A DNA stretch of 64,000 nt from CBDDIP01 sp965279405 (GTDB taxonomy: Bacteria > Actinomycetota > Acidimicrobiia > Acidimicrobiales > Ilumatobacteraceae): positions 2,480,001-2,544,000 of the forward strand of contig OZ257157.1 in assembly GCA_965279405.1 (NCBI GenBank). The letters run 5' to 3'. Every line of letters begins with the position of its first letter. Position 1 is the stretch's first letter. Shown here in pieces: positions 33,128 to 41,171 of this stretch. The position numbers and the translations under genes were made by a program. A model generated the notes under the pieces. That model worked only from the letters and a program-made list of their open reading frames with translations, did no database searches and had not been told where the DNA came from.

Positions 33128-33910
33128 CTACCCGATCACGTCGGCGAAGACCACGCCCCCGATGTCGGGAACCACAGCGGTGCGCGGCGGCTGGAGCTCG
33201 AGCACGACCTCGTCACCCGGCGCGGCGGAGATCAGGAACCGACCGGCCGCGTTGACGGTTGTGCTGGCGCGCGGCGAACGTACGACGGTGCCCGACGCGC
33301 CTTCGAAGCGCACCTCGCCGGCAACGCGACGGAGGTCGGCGCGACGCGACGGTTGCTCACGGTCGGCGACGCCCAAGCCGACGGCGGACGGCGGCGCAGC
33401 GAGGGGCGTCTCCAGGCCGAGGTCGATGTCGGTGACGAGGGTGATGTCGAGCGCCGGCTTGAGCTTCCCGTCGAGCGACTTGAACACGTCGATGTTCTTC
33501 TCGCCGCTGCGAGCCAGCAGCATGCGCAACGGCGTCAGCTCCGACAGCTCGGGCGGCACGAACGTGGCCGGGATCTCGGGCATCGACAGCACCGTGCGCA
33601 GCAGGCCGCTCAGCAGCGCTCGTTCGTCGCGATGCTCGGACGTCCACGCCGTGATCAGGTAGCGCATCTCCACGCGGGGGAGCGCCATCCGGCTCATCAT
33701 CACGCCGTTGCGGTCGATGGTCTCCATGCCCGCGCGCGAGCGGTCGGCGCTGCGCTTGACGTCCCAGAGGAACAGGTTGACGGTGGGGCGGTTGAGCTTC
33801 GCCGCCCAGTCCTTGTCGGGCGCTTCGAAGGAGACGTCGACGTCGGTGGCCGACAACGGCACGTGGGCGCGCAGCAGCGCTTCCAGGCACGTGTCGATCA
33901 TCTCCAACAT
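33128..33910 (-). CDS. Pvc16/Afp16-type tail terminator (DUF4255)
   Basis: The 260-residue protein starts at an ATG behind GGAGGGTGG. The N-terminal part has the DUF4255 pattern: MLEMIDTCLEALLRAHVPLS, DVSFEAPDKDWAAKLNRPTV, then NLFLWDVKRS and ALPRVEMRYLITAWTSEH. This domain caps the distal end of sheath and tube in eCIS particles. The C-terminal 80 residues add a carboxypeptidase-regulatory-like beta domain (SPRASTTVNAAGRFLISAAP), the same fold type as in the three membrane proteins that follow it. The frame is open further upstream, but those residues look random. It heads the minus-strand arm of the cluster. Confidence 0.9.
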   Translation of the reverse strand: MLEMIDTCLEALLRAHVPLSATDVDVSFEAPDKDWAAKLNRPTVNLFLWDVKRSADRSRAGMETIDRNGVMMSRMALPRVEMRYLITAWTSEHRDERALLSGLLRTVLSMPEIPATFVPPELSELTPLRMLLARSGEKNIDVFKSLDGKLKPALDITLVTDIDLGLETPLAAPPSAVGLGVADREQPSRRADLRRVAGEVRFEGASGTVVRSPRASTTVNAAGRFLISAAPGDEVVLELQPPRTAVVPDIGGVVFADVIG

Positions 33911-34097
33911 CGCGCCACCCTCCGTTCCGCTTGCTCGAATCCCGTCGTGCTCGTCCCGTCCCGGGGCGGCAACGAATTCATCGGCGCGAACCGGTCGGTT
34001 CATGAACGCAGAGAGCGACATTTCTTGACGATCTTCAGGCACCTCAGCACGCTCTGCGCACGTCGTGGTGCTCCGGCCACGCGACGAGGCCGGCCGG

Positions 34098-34103
34098 TAG
34101 AGT
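34098..34103 (+). promoter_or_regulatory. -10 box TAGAGT, leaderless arrangement
   Basis: TAGAGT ends seven bases before the ATG of the septum-formation lipoprotein gene, with no ribosome-binding site in between. The 200-bp divergent gap to the Pvc16-type gene contains no other gene. Confidence 0.45.
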
Positions 34104-34110
34104 CCGAGGC

Positions 34111-34620
34111 ATGACGTCGCGGCGCCTGCGCACCGGAGCACTGTCGGTGTGCATCCTGCTCACCGCCGCGGCCTGCAGCGACGACGACGGCAAGACGAAG
34201 GTCCTCGACCTCGCCAAGTCGGGTGCCGGCACGTGCCTGAAGGTCAGCGACGACCTCGGCGCCGAGGTCACCGCGCTGCCCGTCGTCGGCTGCGACAAGG
34301 AGCACACGCACGAGATCTACGCGGTGGTCGCGTACGACGACGGCGACGTGTTCCCCGGGCTCGAGGCGCTGGACCAGTTCGCCCAGACGGCGTGCACGAC
34401 GGCCTTCCAGCCCTACGTCGGCGCGAGCAACTTCGACGACGGCATGCCCCTGACGTTCACCTGGCTGACCCCCACGCTCGGCTCGTGGAACGACGAGGAC
34501 GACCGCGACGTCCTCTGCGTGCTGGCCAACAAGGACGGCTCGCCGTTGACGAAGTCGATGAAGGCGGCCTTCGGTACGGGAACCCCGAACACGGCGTCGA
34601 GCGGCCCGCCCTCGTCCTGA
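34111..34620 (+). CDS. Septum-formation-domain lipoprotein
   Basis: 169 residues. The signal peptide ends in a lipobox (LLTAAAC, lipidated cysteine C22). The mature part has GTCLKVSDDL, LPVVGCDKEHTHEIYAVVAY and LDQFAQTACTTAFQPYVGAS, the pattern of the actinobacterial septum-formation family (PF13845-like) with paired cysteines for disulfides. It is probably anchored on the outer face of the cell membrane; the molecular function of the family is poorly defined. It is transcribed away from the Pvc16-type gene and converges on the payload pair, so it is an insert in the eCIS region with no clear mechanistic link. The start fits a leaderless mRNA. Confidence 0.7.
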   Translation: MTSRRLRTGALSVCILLTAAACSDDDGKTKVLDLAKSGAGTCLKVSDDLGAEVTALPVVGCDKEHTHEIYAVVAYDDGDVFPGLEALDQFAQTACTTAFQPYVGASNFDDGMPLTFTWLTPTLGSWNDEDDRDVLCVLANKDGSPLTKSMKAAFGTGTPNTASSGPPSS

Positions 34621-34641
34621 GGGTCGCCGCGATGCGAGTCC

Positions 34642-35178
34642 TCAGGATTCTGCGGCTGAGATGACCTGCGGCAGCACCTCGACGGCGACGTCGCCGGTGC
34701 ACACGCCCTCGAGGTAGTCGCCGAAGCGCTCCTGCTGGAAGTCGAGCAGCTCGACCAGTTCGACGAGCGCCTCGTCGGCGACGAGGCTGACCGCGTCCGC
34801 GGCGAGCGTGTAGCGCAGGTGCAGGCTGCCGTCGGCATCGGCGGCGAAGCCACCGAGCGCGAGCTCGGCGGAGAGCAGCGGCACGGCGACGGCGACGTCG
34901 TCGGTCGTGTCGTCGTCGGCGGTGAACGGGAACGTGACGTCGAAGCGGATCATGCGCAGGGCGCTCTCGCCCGGTTCGCCGAAGGGCACCATCGCGATCG
35001 TCAGCAAGCGGATGCGACCCTCGTCGTCATCGAGCTTGATGACGAGCCGCGCCTGGTCCTCGTCGAGCGACACGTCGCGCCCCGCCTCGTGCAGCGGCGC
35101 CTCCATCAGGCCGAGCTCGGCGATGGACTTCACCCGTTCCAGATCGTCGGTCATGCTCGAGGTTGGCACGTCACTCAC
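34642..35178 (-). CDS. Small acidic protein overlapping the DUF4157 gene (possible chaperone or immunity partner)
   Basis: The 178-residue, strongly acidic protein starts at a GTG that overlaps the stop of the DUF4157 gene by eight bases (GTGAGTGA), with GAAGAAG upstream; an ATG at 35154 is a weaker alternative. Visible features are DEDQARLVIKLDDDEGRIRL, ALRMIRFDVTFPFTADDD and LRYTLAADAVSLVADEALVE followed by a helical end. The alternation of beta strands, with a final helix and LRY motif, recalls YbjN or type III-secretion-chaperone-like folds, but I do not recognise a named family with certainty. Coupling to a payload-like gene suggests a secretion chaperone or immunity factor. Confidence 0.5.
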   Translation of the reverse strand: MSDVPTSSMTDDLERVKSIAELGLMEAPLHEAGRDVSLDEDQARLVIKLDDDEGRIRLLTIAMVPFGEPGESALRMIRFDVTFPFTADDDTTDDVAVAVPLLSAELALGGFAADADGSLHLRYTLAADAVSLVADEALVELVELLDFQQERFGDYLEGVCTGDVAVEVLPQVISAAES

Positions 35179-37228
35179 GCTTCTTCAACGCATCGATCAT
35201 CGCCAGGCGCAGCTTCGAGCCGTCGGCAGCGTCGCGGTACATCGCCTCGACGCTGAAGCCCATGGCGCTGATGTACTTGCCGACGCGATCGATCTTGGCC
35301 TGTTCGGGCTTGGTCGGCGTGGTGCCCGCCGGCGCCGCCTTCTCGATCATCACGAAGACGTGATCGACGATCCGGTTGTACTCACCGAGCTTGGCGGTGG
35401 TGCTCTTGTCGGCGCTGAAGATCTTGGCCAGCTTGGCGTTGCCCGCCGGGTCGGCGGCGACCTTGTCGCGCATCGCCTGCTTGAAGTTGCGGAACAGACC
35501 GGCGCCGGCGTCGAGGACGACCGCGCCGATCTTCAGGCCGATGCCCACCGGTGCGGAGACGCCGCCGAGCGTCGTCGCGTCGCCGGCGATCTTGGTCATC
35601 GCCACGCCGATCTTCAGCAGCGCACGGCGGATGCGCTTGCCGTTGATGTACTGCAGGCTCTTGGCGGTGAGGTACTCCTCCGCCTTCTCCTTGTCCTCCT
35701 CGGATGCCGACGCGTCGCCCTTGATGCGCAGCGCCTCGGCCTTCCAGGACTTGCCCTTGTTGCCGGCGCCCTTCATCTCGCGCTTCTTGTCGCGCATGTC
35801 TGCCCAGGCGATGGTCGACACGACGGTGTCGTAGCCACGCACGACGAGCTCGGCGCAGCCGATGGCGATGCCGAGTCCGGGCACCACGTTGACGGTGGCC
35901 GCGCTGACGCCGGAGTTGGCCAGATCGAGGAAGCCCTTGACCATGGACACGCCACTCTTCGCTGCCTCCAGCGAGTGGCGGACGATGTCCATCGAGGCCT
36001 TGAACTTCTCCTCGTCGCTCATCTCGCTGGCCTTCTCGGCGAGCTCGACGATGCCCTTGATCGTGTAGAAGACCTCTTTGACGGTGCCGAACATGTCGGT
36101 GATCCCGCCGAGCGCCTTGCCGGCCGCGTCCGATGCGCCGACGCCGTCCTTCATGCCCTTGGCCTTGGCTGCGCCGTCGACGACGTTGGTGAGGCCGCTG
36201 GCGCCGCTCGACGCACCCTGCACGAGCTCGAGCGCGGCACCGGCCTTGTCGGCGCCTTCCTTCTTCGGATCCTTGAAGGTCTTCACGCTCTTGGCGATGG
36301 TGACGAACATGCCGAGGAAGTCGGCTGCGCCGGCCGCGGCCCCGATGTTGGCGACGTTGGTGTCGCCGCCGGTCTGGCCGGTGACGGTGGCGTCCTTGCC
36401 TTGCGTTGCCTTGGTGATGTCGCTGCGGTAGTCGTTGCCGCCCTTGGCGGTGCTCAGCGTGCCCATCGTGCCGGACAGCGCGCTGTCGACGTTGTCGACG
36501 GTCTTGTCGTCCTTGTCCGGTGTCGCGGTCGCGGCCTTGCCGTTGGCTGCCGCGGTGGCCAGGTTCTTGGTCTTGTCCTTGCCCCAGAAGCGCTGCACCG
36601 GGCCGCTGCCGCTGCTGCCGCCCGCTTGCTGGACGACGTGGGTGAGCTCGTGGCTGAGGAGGTGCAGCCCTGCCGGGTTGCTCACGTCGGGCAGGCCCTT
36701 GGCGAAGAAGATGTCGTTGCCCTGGGTGAAGGCCAGCGCGCCGACCTCCTGGGCGAGCGATGCGGCCTCGCCACCGGTGTGCACGCGAACGTCACCGAAG
36801 TCGGCGTTCATCGACGCTTCCATCTGGGCTCGGACGGGACCGGGGAGGGCGTTGCCCTTGCCGCGCAGGGACTCGATCCGCTTGCTCGTGTTCTCGTCGA
36901 GGTCGCCGCCCTTGGCACCGGATGCCGCCTTCGCGCCCATCTGGTCGGCTTCGCCCTCGAGGCCGGCGTCGTCGTTCACCGGCACGCCCGCCTTGCGCTG
37001 CACGCGTCGCTGCACGCCGCTGACCGCCTGGTCGTCCGCGACGTTGCCGACGCTGGCGCCGGCCGTGTTCAGCCGAGCCACGACGTCGCCGGCGACGGCG
37101 TCTGCCTCGCGCTCGTAGGCGTCGTCGACCGCGCCGACCCGCATCTTCCGCCTGATCACAGGGGTCGCATGCGTCCCCGCCGTCGCCCGTTCCTGTGGCC
37201 GCACTGCCCGCGCCTTGGTGTCCACCAT
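35171..37228 (-). CDS. Candidate eCIS payload: DUF4157 protein with hydrophobic C-terminal region
   Basis: 685 residues. The N-terminus contains the typical DAYEREADAVA motif (37-47), VQRRVQRK (72-79) and a second LEGEADQMGAKAA motif. Residues about 127-202 are a canonical eCIS-core DUF4157 domain (LPGPVRAQMEASMNADFGDV, RVHTGGEAA, FAKG, HELTHVVQQ with HELTH at 193-197), then GPVQRFWG. The remaining 470 residues have several long Gly/Ala/Val helices (about 297-315, 440-475, 553-590) separated by Lys/Asp-rich stretches, compatible with a membrane-active toxin, though no known toxin motif is recognised. DUF4157 domains mark proteins carried or processed by eCIS particles. The downstream overlapping gene is a candidate chaperone. 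Confidence 0.78.
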   Translation of the reverse strand: MVDTKARAVRPQERATAGTHATPVIRRKMRVGAVDDAYEREADAVAGDVVARLNTAGASVGNVADDQAVSGVQRRVQRKAGVPVNDDAGLEGEADQMGAKAASGAKGGDLDENTSKRIESLRGKGNALPGPVRAQMEASMNADFGDVRVHTGGEAASLAQEVGALAFTQGNDIFFAKGLPDVSNPAGLHLLSHELTHVVQQAGGSSGSGPVQRFWGKDKTKNLATAAANGKAATATPDKDDKTVDNVDSALSGTMGTLSTAKGGNDYRSDITKATQGKDATVTGQTGGDTNVANIGAAAGAADFLGMFVTIAKSVKTFKDPKKEGADKAGAALELVQGASSGASGLTNVVDGAAKAKGMKDGVGASDAAGKALGGITDMFGTVKEVFYTIKGIVELAEKASEMSDEEKFKASMDIVRHSLEAAKSGVSMVKGFLDLANSGVSAATVNVVPGLGIAIGCAELVVRGYDTVVSTIAWADMRDKKREMKGAGNKGKSWKAEALRIKGDASASEEDKEKAEEYLTAKSLQYINGKRIRRALLKIGVAMTKIAGDATTLGGVSAPVGIGLKIGAVVLDAGAGLFRNFKQAMRDKVAADPAGNAKLAKIFSADKSTTAKLGEYNRIVDHVFVMIEKAAPAGTTPTKPEQAKIDRVGKYISAMGFSVEAMYRDAADGSKLRLAMIDALKKRE

Positions 37229-37303
37229 GCCGAACCATACCTGCGAGTGAGCGATTTGTCACGCGCCGCGTTCATCCGACCACACCCTCCCGCCCCGCTC
37301 CAG

Positions 37304-37350
37304 AACTGGATGTCTGCCAGCTCGACATTCGAGCTGTCAGACATCCAATT
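37304..37350. repeat. Gene-end palindrome, copy 1 (AACTGGATGTCTG family)
   Basis: AACTGGATGTCTG starts a 22-bp arm that continues CCAGCTCGA; the other arm is TCGAGCTG then TCAGACATCCAATT, with loop CAT and two mismatches. The right arm supplies the last codons and stop (K-L-D-V-TGA) of the AbiEi/DUF559-type gene. It shares the CTCGACATTCGAG core with the copy at 38305. Confidence 0.75.
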
Positions 37351-38266
37351 TCAGTACGCGTTCGTCGATGATGACGCGAACGGTGTCGGCCACCTCGGCC
37401 ATGCGGTCGAGATCAGCCCACCAGACCTCGACGATCTCCCAGCCCAACCGTCGCAGGGCTCGTTTGCGTTGGGCGTCCTTCCGCCGTGCGTCGGGAGTGG
37501 CGTGCCACCGCCAGCTCTGGCACTCCACGCCGATCTTCAGTGCCGGCAACGCCAGGTCGAGCTCGGCGAGCAGCTTCCCATCGGGGGTGTGGACCGGTAC
37601 CTCGTCGTCGAAGCGGAGGCCGTTGGCCGCCAGCAGCTCGGAAGCGAGTCGTTGGAACCAGCTGCGCGGCAGACGCTTGTTGGTTCGTTGATCGAGCATG
37701 AGCAGCAGCGGGATTGGACCCTTTCGGCCCTGTCGCACTCGACCGGCGACGACGTGCTGGATGTGCTCGATCGTGACTCCGTTTCGGAGCGCGCTGTCGA
37801 GAGCCATCACCGTCCGCCGCTCATCGAGGGTGGCGAGGATGTCGATGAGCGTCAGCGGGACGTTGCGGACCGGGATGTTCGAGATGCGAACTGCGTCACC
37901 GGGTGCCCACGCTCGGGTTTGGTGGACGGTGACGTTCAGGCTCTTCGGCGTCGTCGGCCGTACGCCATGTCGCACGGTGACGTGCATCGGCGTGTACCCG
38001 GTGAACCCGTCGAGCTCGTGCAGTCTCGCGGCCGACCCGTGCGACACCATTGCATCGGGATGCGTCGACATCGCGGCGATCATCGCCCGCTGGGTCCACG
38101 AGTTGGGGGCCGCAGCCAGTACGACGAGATTGGGCGGCCGGGTTCGGAGCACGCCCCGTCGGATGAGCGTTTCCAGTTCGGCCTTCGTGGTCGACGTCGT
38201 CGCGACCTGGAAGCGATTGGCGACCCCGTGCTGGCCGCGAAGGATCTCGGCAAGTTGTTCGTTCAC
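37337..38266 (-). CDS. AbiEi-like winged-helix protein with C-terminal DUF559 nuclease-like domain
   Basis: From GTG 38266 the protein has 309 residues. The N-terminal third resembles the AbiEi antitoxin-type domain: VNEQLAEILRGQHGVANRFQ, an LETLIRRGVLRTRPPNLVVL winged helix and MVSHGSAARLHELDGF. The last 100 residues are DUF559/Vsr-like: LLAELDLALPALKIGVECQS then W-W-ATPDARRKDAQRKRALRR and WEIVEVWW, with conserved E-D and E-C residues like a PD-(D/E)XK core. These proteins are abundant in actinobacteria, often many per genome, with unproven roles in phage defence or DNA repair. No AbiEii-like toxin is adjacent. The gene is bracketed by two copies of one palindrome, and the right-hand copy would encode the extra N-terminal residues of a longer start at 38329. 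Confidence 0.7.
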   Translation of the reverse strand: MNEQLAEILRGQHGVANRFQVATTSTTKAELETLIRRGVLRTRPPNLVVLAAAPNSWTQRAMIAAMSTHPDAMVSHGSAARLHELDGFTGYTPMHVTVRHGVRPTTPKSLNVTVHQTRAWAPGDAVRISNIPVRNVPLTLIDILATLDERRTVMALDSALRNGVTIEHIQHVVAGRVRQGRKGPIPLLLMLDQRTNKRLPRSWFQRLASELLAANGLRFDDEVPVHTPDGKLLAELDLALPALKIGVECQSWRWHATPDARRKDAQRKRALRRLGWEIVEVWWADLDRMAEVADTVRVIIDERVLKLDV

Positions 38267-38304
38267 CTCAACAAAGAACCGTGCCCAACTCGCCCGAGGG
38301 GAAA

Positions 38305-38351
38305 AACTGGATGTCAGACAGCTCGACATTCGAGCCAGCAGACATCCAGTT
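38305..38351. repeat. Gene-end palindrome, copy 2 (AACTGGATGTCTG family)
   Basis: AACTGGATGTC is followed by AGACAGCTCGA; loop CAT; then TCGAGCCAG and CAGACATCCAGTT, with three mismatches between arms. It lies between the start of the AbiEi-like gene and the end of the ligase gene. Confidence 0.75.
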
Positions 38352-38371
38352 CGCGATCCCTGTGGCGTGGG

Positions 38372-39265
38372 TCAGTCGAGGAGGCGGATGAAGCTGGCGT
38401 GGCGGACGTAGCCGATGTTGGTGAACTCGGCCAGCTCGACCTCGGCGATCAGCTCGGGGCGGATCCAGGTGGCGTCGCGGGTGTACTCCCTCGGCGGCGT
38501 CGTGGCGAACGGGCACTCCTTGGTCACCAGCGGCTTCATCCGCTTGTGGAGCGAGTCGAGCACCGCTTGGGTGAAGCCCGTGCCGACACCGCCGGCGAAG
38601 TCGAGTGAACCGTCGGCTGCACGACGCCCGACGAGCAGCGCGCCGAACGTGTTCGAGCGCGACCCGGTGCCGGTGTTGAACCCGCCGACGACGAGCTCGG
38701 CGCGGATGCGGTTCTTCACCTTGCGCCAGTTCGGCGTGCGCTTCCCCGGCACGTACAGCGAGCCGAGGCGCTTGGCCATCACGCCCTCCATGCCCTGCGC
38801 CGCGGTCGCTTCGAGAAGCGCCGCGCCGTCTCCGATGCGATGCGCGGGAACGAGCCAGTTCGAGCCGCGCTCGACGAGATCGCCGAGCAGTGCGCGGCGC
38901 TGTTCGTACGGCAGCGAGGTGATGTCGGTGCTCTCGATCTGCAGGACGTCGAAGGCGTGGAACACGACCTGCGTCTCGTGGCGCTGGATCAGCTCGAAGC
39001 GCGGCCGCCCGTCGGCGTCGAGCACGGCGAGCTCGCCGTCGATGATCGCCGAGCCGGCGTTGACGCCGGATGCGAACTCGGCCATCTCCGGGTACTTCGC
39101 CGTCACGTCGAGGAGGTGGCTGCTCTGCAGCCGCACCCGGCCATCGTCGACGAACGCCAGCGTCCGGTAGCCATCCCACTTGATCTCGTAGGCCCACTGG
39201 TCGTCGTCGGCGGGCAACACGCCGAGCCCGGCCTTCATCGGCTCGACGGGGAATCGCAGGGTCAT
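38372..39265 (-). CDS. ATP-dependent DNA ligase (LigD ligase-domain type)
   Basis: The 297-residue stand-alone ligase carries the nucleotidyltransferase motifs: EIKWDGYR with adenylated lysine K29, the motif-III-like region DGELAVLD, QVVFHAFDVLQ, GMEGVMAKRLGS (motif IV/V) and WRKVKN. The C-terminal OB-fold contains ELVVGGFNTGTGSRSNTFGA and ends with WIRPELIAEVELAEFTNIGY, matching LigD/LigC family endings. It seals nicks using ATP and in actinobacteria often supports non-homologous end joining, but no Ku or polymerase gene is present here. ATG overlaps the stop of the CoA-transferase gene (ATGA), so the two are co-transcribed. Confidence 0.9.
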   Translation of the reverse strand: MTLRFPVEPMKAGLGVLPADDDQWAYEIKWDGYRTLAFVDDGRVRLQSSHLLDVTAKYPEMAEFASGVNAGSAIIDGELAVLDADGRPRFELIQRHETQVVFHAFDVLQIESTDITSLPYEQRRALLGDLVERGSNWLVPAHRIGDGAALLEATAAQGMEGVMAKRLGSLYVPGKRTPNWRKVKNRIRAELVVGGFNTGTGSRSNTFGALLVGRRAADGSLDFAGGVGTGFTQAVLDSLHKRMKPLVTKECPFATTPPREYTRDATWIRPELIAEVELAEFTNIGYVRHASFIRLLD

Positions 39266-40479
39266 GCCGTCGACGGACCGCGGCTGGAGAGCACGCCGTC
39301 ACGTTCGAGCGTGGCGATCTCGTCGTCGCTCAAGCCGAGCAGTTCGGCGAGCACGTCGTGGTTGTCCTCGCCGCGGTATCGCGGCTCACCGTGCAACCCG
39401 GTCTCTGCGTTGCGGAAGTGCCACGGCGAGTTGGGAACGCGAACGGTTCCGCTGCCGCGATCGCTGACGTCGACGATCGCACCGCGGTCGGCCGCCCAAT
39501 CGGTAGCGGCGAGGTCGCGCACGGAACGGAGCTGGCCGGTGGCCAATCCGTGGACGTCCATCGCCGCCTCGATCGTGTCGGCGTCCGGCACGGTGAGGGC
39601 CCATGCGCGGAGCAGGTCGATGATCTCGGCGAGGTGGGCCAGCCGTGCGGCCACGTCGATGAAACGGGCCTCCTGGGCGCGCTCGGGTTGGCCGATCGCG
39701 GCCATGTAGCCGGCGAACGATCCGCGTTCGGCGGGATGCCCGCTGATGATCACCGTCTCGCCGTTCGCCGCGGCGATCACCGGGTAGTCACCCGGCCCGA
39801 AGCTGCGGATCCAGTCCGGCTTGACCTCGCCGTCCCAGAGCTGGTCCTGCACGTGCTCGTTGACGTACAGCATCGTCTCGGCCATCGACACGTCGATGCA
39901 CTCGCCGTGGCCGGTGCGCTCGCGCTGGTACAACGCTGCGAGCACCGCGGCGGCGCACTCCATCCCGGTGTACACGTCGGCGTTGCTGTGCGGGTCGTTG
40001 GCGTACGAGCCGCCGCGGGCATCGCCCTGCAACTTCGTGAACCCGCTCTCGGCCCCGACGACCGGCGCGTACGCGCGGCGGTGCACCCACGGACCCGTCT
40101 GGCCGTAGCCGGAGATCGAGGCGTAGATCACCGTCGGATTGCGCGCCGCGATCGCCTCGTAGCCGAGGCCCATGCGCGCCATCACGCCGGGGCGGAAGTT
40201 CTCCAGCACGACGTCGCAGTGCTCGGACAGCTGCAGCAGCAGCTCCAGCGCGGCCGGCTTGGTCATGTCCATGCTGACGTTGCGCTTGCCGACGTTCTGC
40301 TGGATGAAGTAGGTGGCGAAGCTGTTCACCTTCGGTGTGGCGAACCTCGTGGTGTCGCCCGTCGGCGGCTCGACCTTGATGACGTCGGCGCCGAGGTCGC
40401 ACAGCATGCGAGCTGCGTGCGGGCCGCTGAGCACACGGGTGAAGTCGAGCACTCGGATGCCGTCCAGCGGTCTGCTCAT
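39262..40479 (-). CDS. Class III (CaiB/BaiF) CoA-transferase
   Basis: The 405-residue family III CoA-transferase opens with PLDGIRVLDFTRVLSGPHAA, LGADVIKVEPPTGD, ENFRPGVMARMGLGYE and YASISGYGQTGPW. The catalytic aspartate lies in SNADVYTGMECAAAVLAALY, followed by RTGHGECIDVSMAETML. It moves CoA between carboxylic acids; the acid pair cannot be read from sequence. The true start is the ATG at 40479, seven bases after a TAGGGT box; the longer open frame upstream is not family-like. Pairing with a DNA ligase in one transcript is metabolically unexplained. Confidence 0.9.
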   Translation of the reverse strand: MSRPLDGIRVLDFTRVLSGPHAARMLCDLGADVIKVEPPTGDTTRFATPKVNSFATYFIQQNVGKRNVSMDMTKPAALELLLQLSEHCDVVLENFRPGVMARMGLGYEAIAARNPTVIYASISGYGQTGPWVHRRAYAPVVGAESGFTKLQGDARGGSYANDPHSNADVYTGMECAAAVLAALYQRERTGHGECIDVSMAETMLYVNEHVQDQLWDGEVKPDWIRSFGPGDYPVIAAANGETVIISGHPAERGSFAGYMAAIGQPERAQEARFIDVAARLAHLAEIIDLLRAWALTVPDADTIEAAMDVHGLATGQLRSVRDLAATDWAADRGAIVDVSDRGSGTVRVPNSPWHFRNAETGLHGEPRYRGEDNHDVLAELLGLSDDEIATLERDGVLSSRGPSTA

Positions 40480-40486
40480 CGCGGCG

Positions 40487-40492
40487 ACCCTA
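40487..40492 (-). promoter_or_regulatory. -10 box TAGGGT, leaderless CoA-transferase/ligase transcript
   Basis: TAGGGT is followed by CGCCGCG and then the ATG (seven bases). The same TAGGGTCGCCGC string precedes the pantothenate kinase start at 53126. Confidence 0.5.
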
Positions 40493-40555
40493 CTGCGGGT
40501 TGGAATCGGGTGAGGATCCGGCCGCGGGCCCGACGATCCGTGGTTCACTCCCGTC

Positions 40556-41107
40556 ATGAGCTCGTTCTGGTGGTACCTGTCGCGGGCCACTGGCATCGTC
40601 GCCACGCTCTTGATCGTGGGCGCGTTGCTGTGGGGTCTGCTGTTCTCGGCGAGGGCCACCGGCAACCGGCTGCGCCCGAACTGGTGGCTGGATCTGCACA
40701 ACTGGCTCGGCGGGATGGCCCTCGCGTTCACGGCGGTGCACATGCTCGCCGTGTTCATGGACAGCGACGCCGGCATCGGTCTGGCGCAGCTGTTCGTGCC
40801 CGGCTCGGTGTCCGTCGACCCGACACCGATCACATGGGGCGTGCTCGCCTTCTACGGGATCGCGATCATCACCATCTCGTCCTACGCGCCGATCAAGCGA
40901 CGCATCCCGCGCAAGGTGTGGCACGCCGTGCACCTGCTGTCGCTCGTGGCGGCGGTGATGACCGGGCTGCACGCGTGGCAGGCCGGCTCGGATGCCGGCC
41001 TGACGTGGTTCGCCGTCGGGCTGGCGGCGTGTGCAGGGGGCGCCGTGTACCCCGGCGTGCTGCGCCTGATCGGCATCGGTCAGAAGGCGCAGCGCGCCCG
41101 CAGCTGA
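40556..41107 (+). CDS. Ferric-reductase-like heme b transmembrane protein
   Basis: The 183-residue protein has five to six hydrophobic helices and histidines placed as heme ligands: H48 (DLHNWLGG), H62 (TAVHMLAV), H123/H126 (KVWHAVHLLS) and H139 (TGLHAWQ). This is the ferric-reductase-like/YedZ (MsrQ) membrane fold without an attached flavin domain. It is followed by an FMN-binding protein and an ApbE-type flavin transferase, so it probably passes electrons across the membrane to an extracytoplasmic covalent FMN. The final acceptor is unknown. Confidence 0.82.
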   Translation: MSSFWWYLSRATGIVATLLIVGALLWGLLFSARATGNRLRPNWWLDLHNWLGGMALAFTAVHMLAVFMDSDAGIGLAQLFVPGSVSVDPTPITWGVLAFYGIAIITISSYAPIKRRIPRKVWHAVHLLSLVAAVMTGLHAWQAGSDAGLTWFAVGLAACAGGAVYPGVLRLIGIGQKAQRARS

Positions 41108-41171
41108 CGATCTCACCGAACTCTCACCCTGCTCCCGAACCGTTCACACTCCGGGGGCGTTTGATGAGCGC

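Noticed and set aside
33911..34141. Longer N-terminus for the Pvc16-type gene
   Set aside because: The added residues are cysteine/arginine-rich and unlike the family, while ATG 33910 has a strong ribosome-binding site.
37337..38266. Type IV toxin-antitoxin pair
   Set aside because: Only the AbiEi-like half is present; no nucleotidyltransferase toxin gene is adjacent, so the pair is not supported.
39262..40833. 523-codon form of the CoA-transferase
   Set aside because: The extra 118 residues overlap the divergent ferric-reductase-like gene and the promoter; the family N-terminus begins at 40479.
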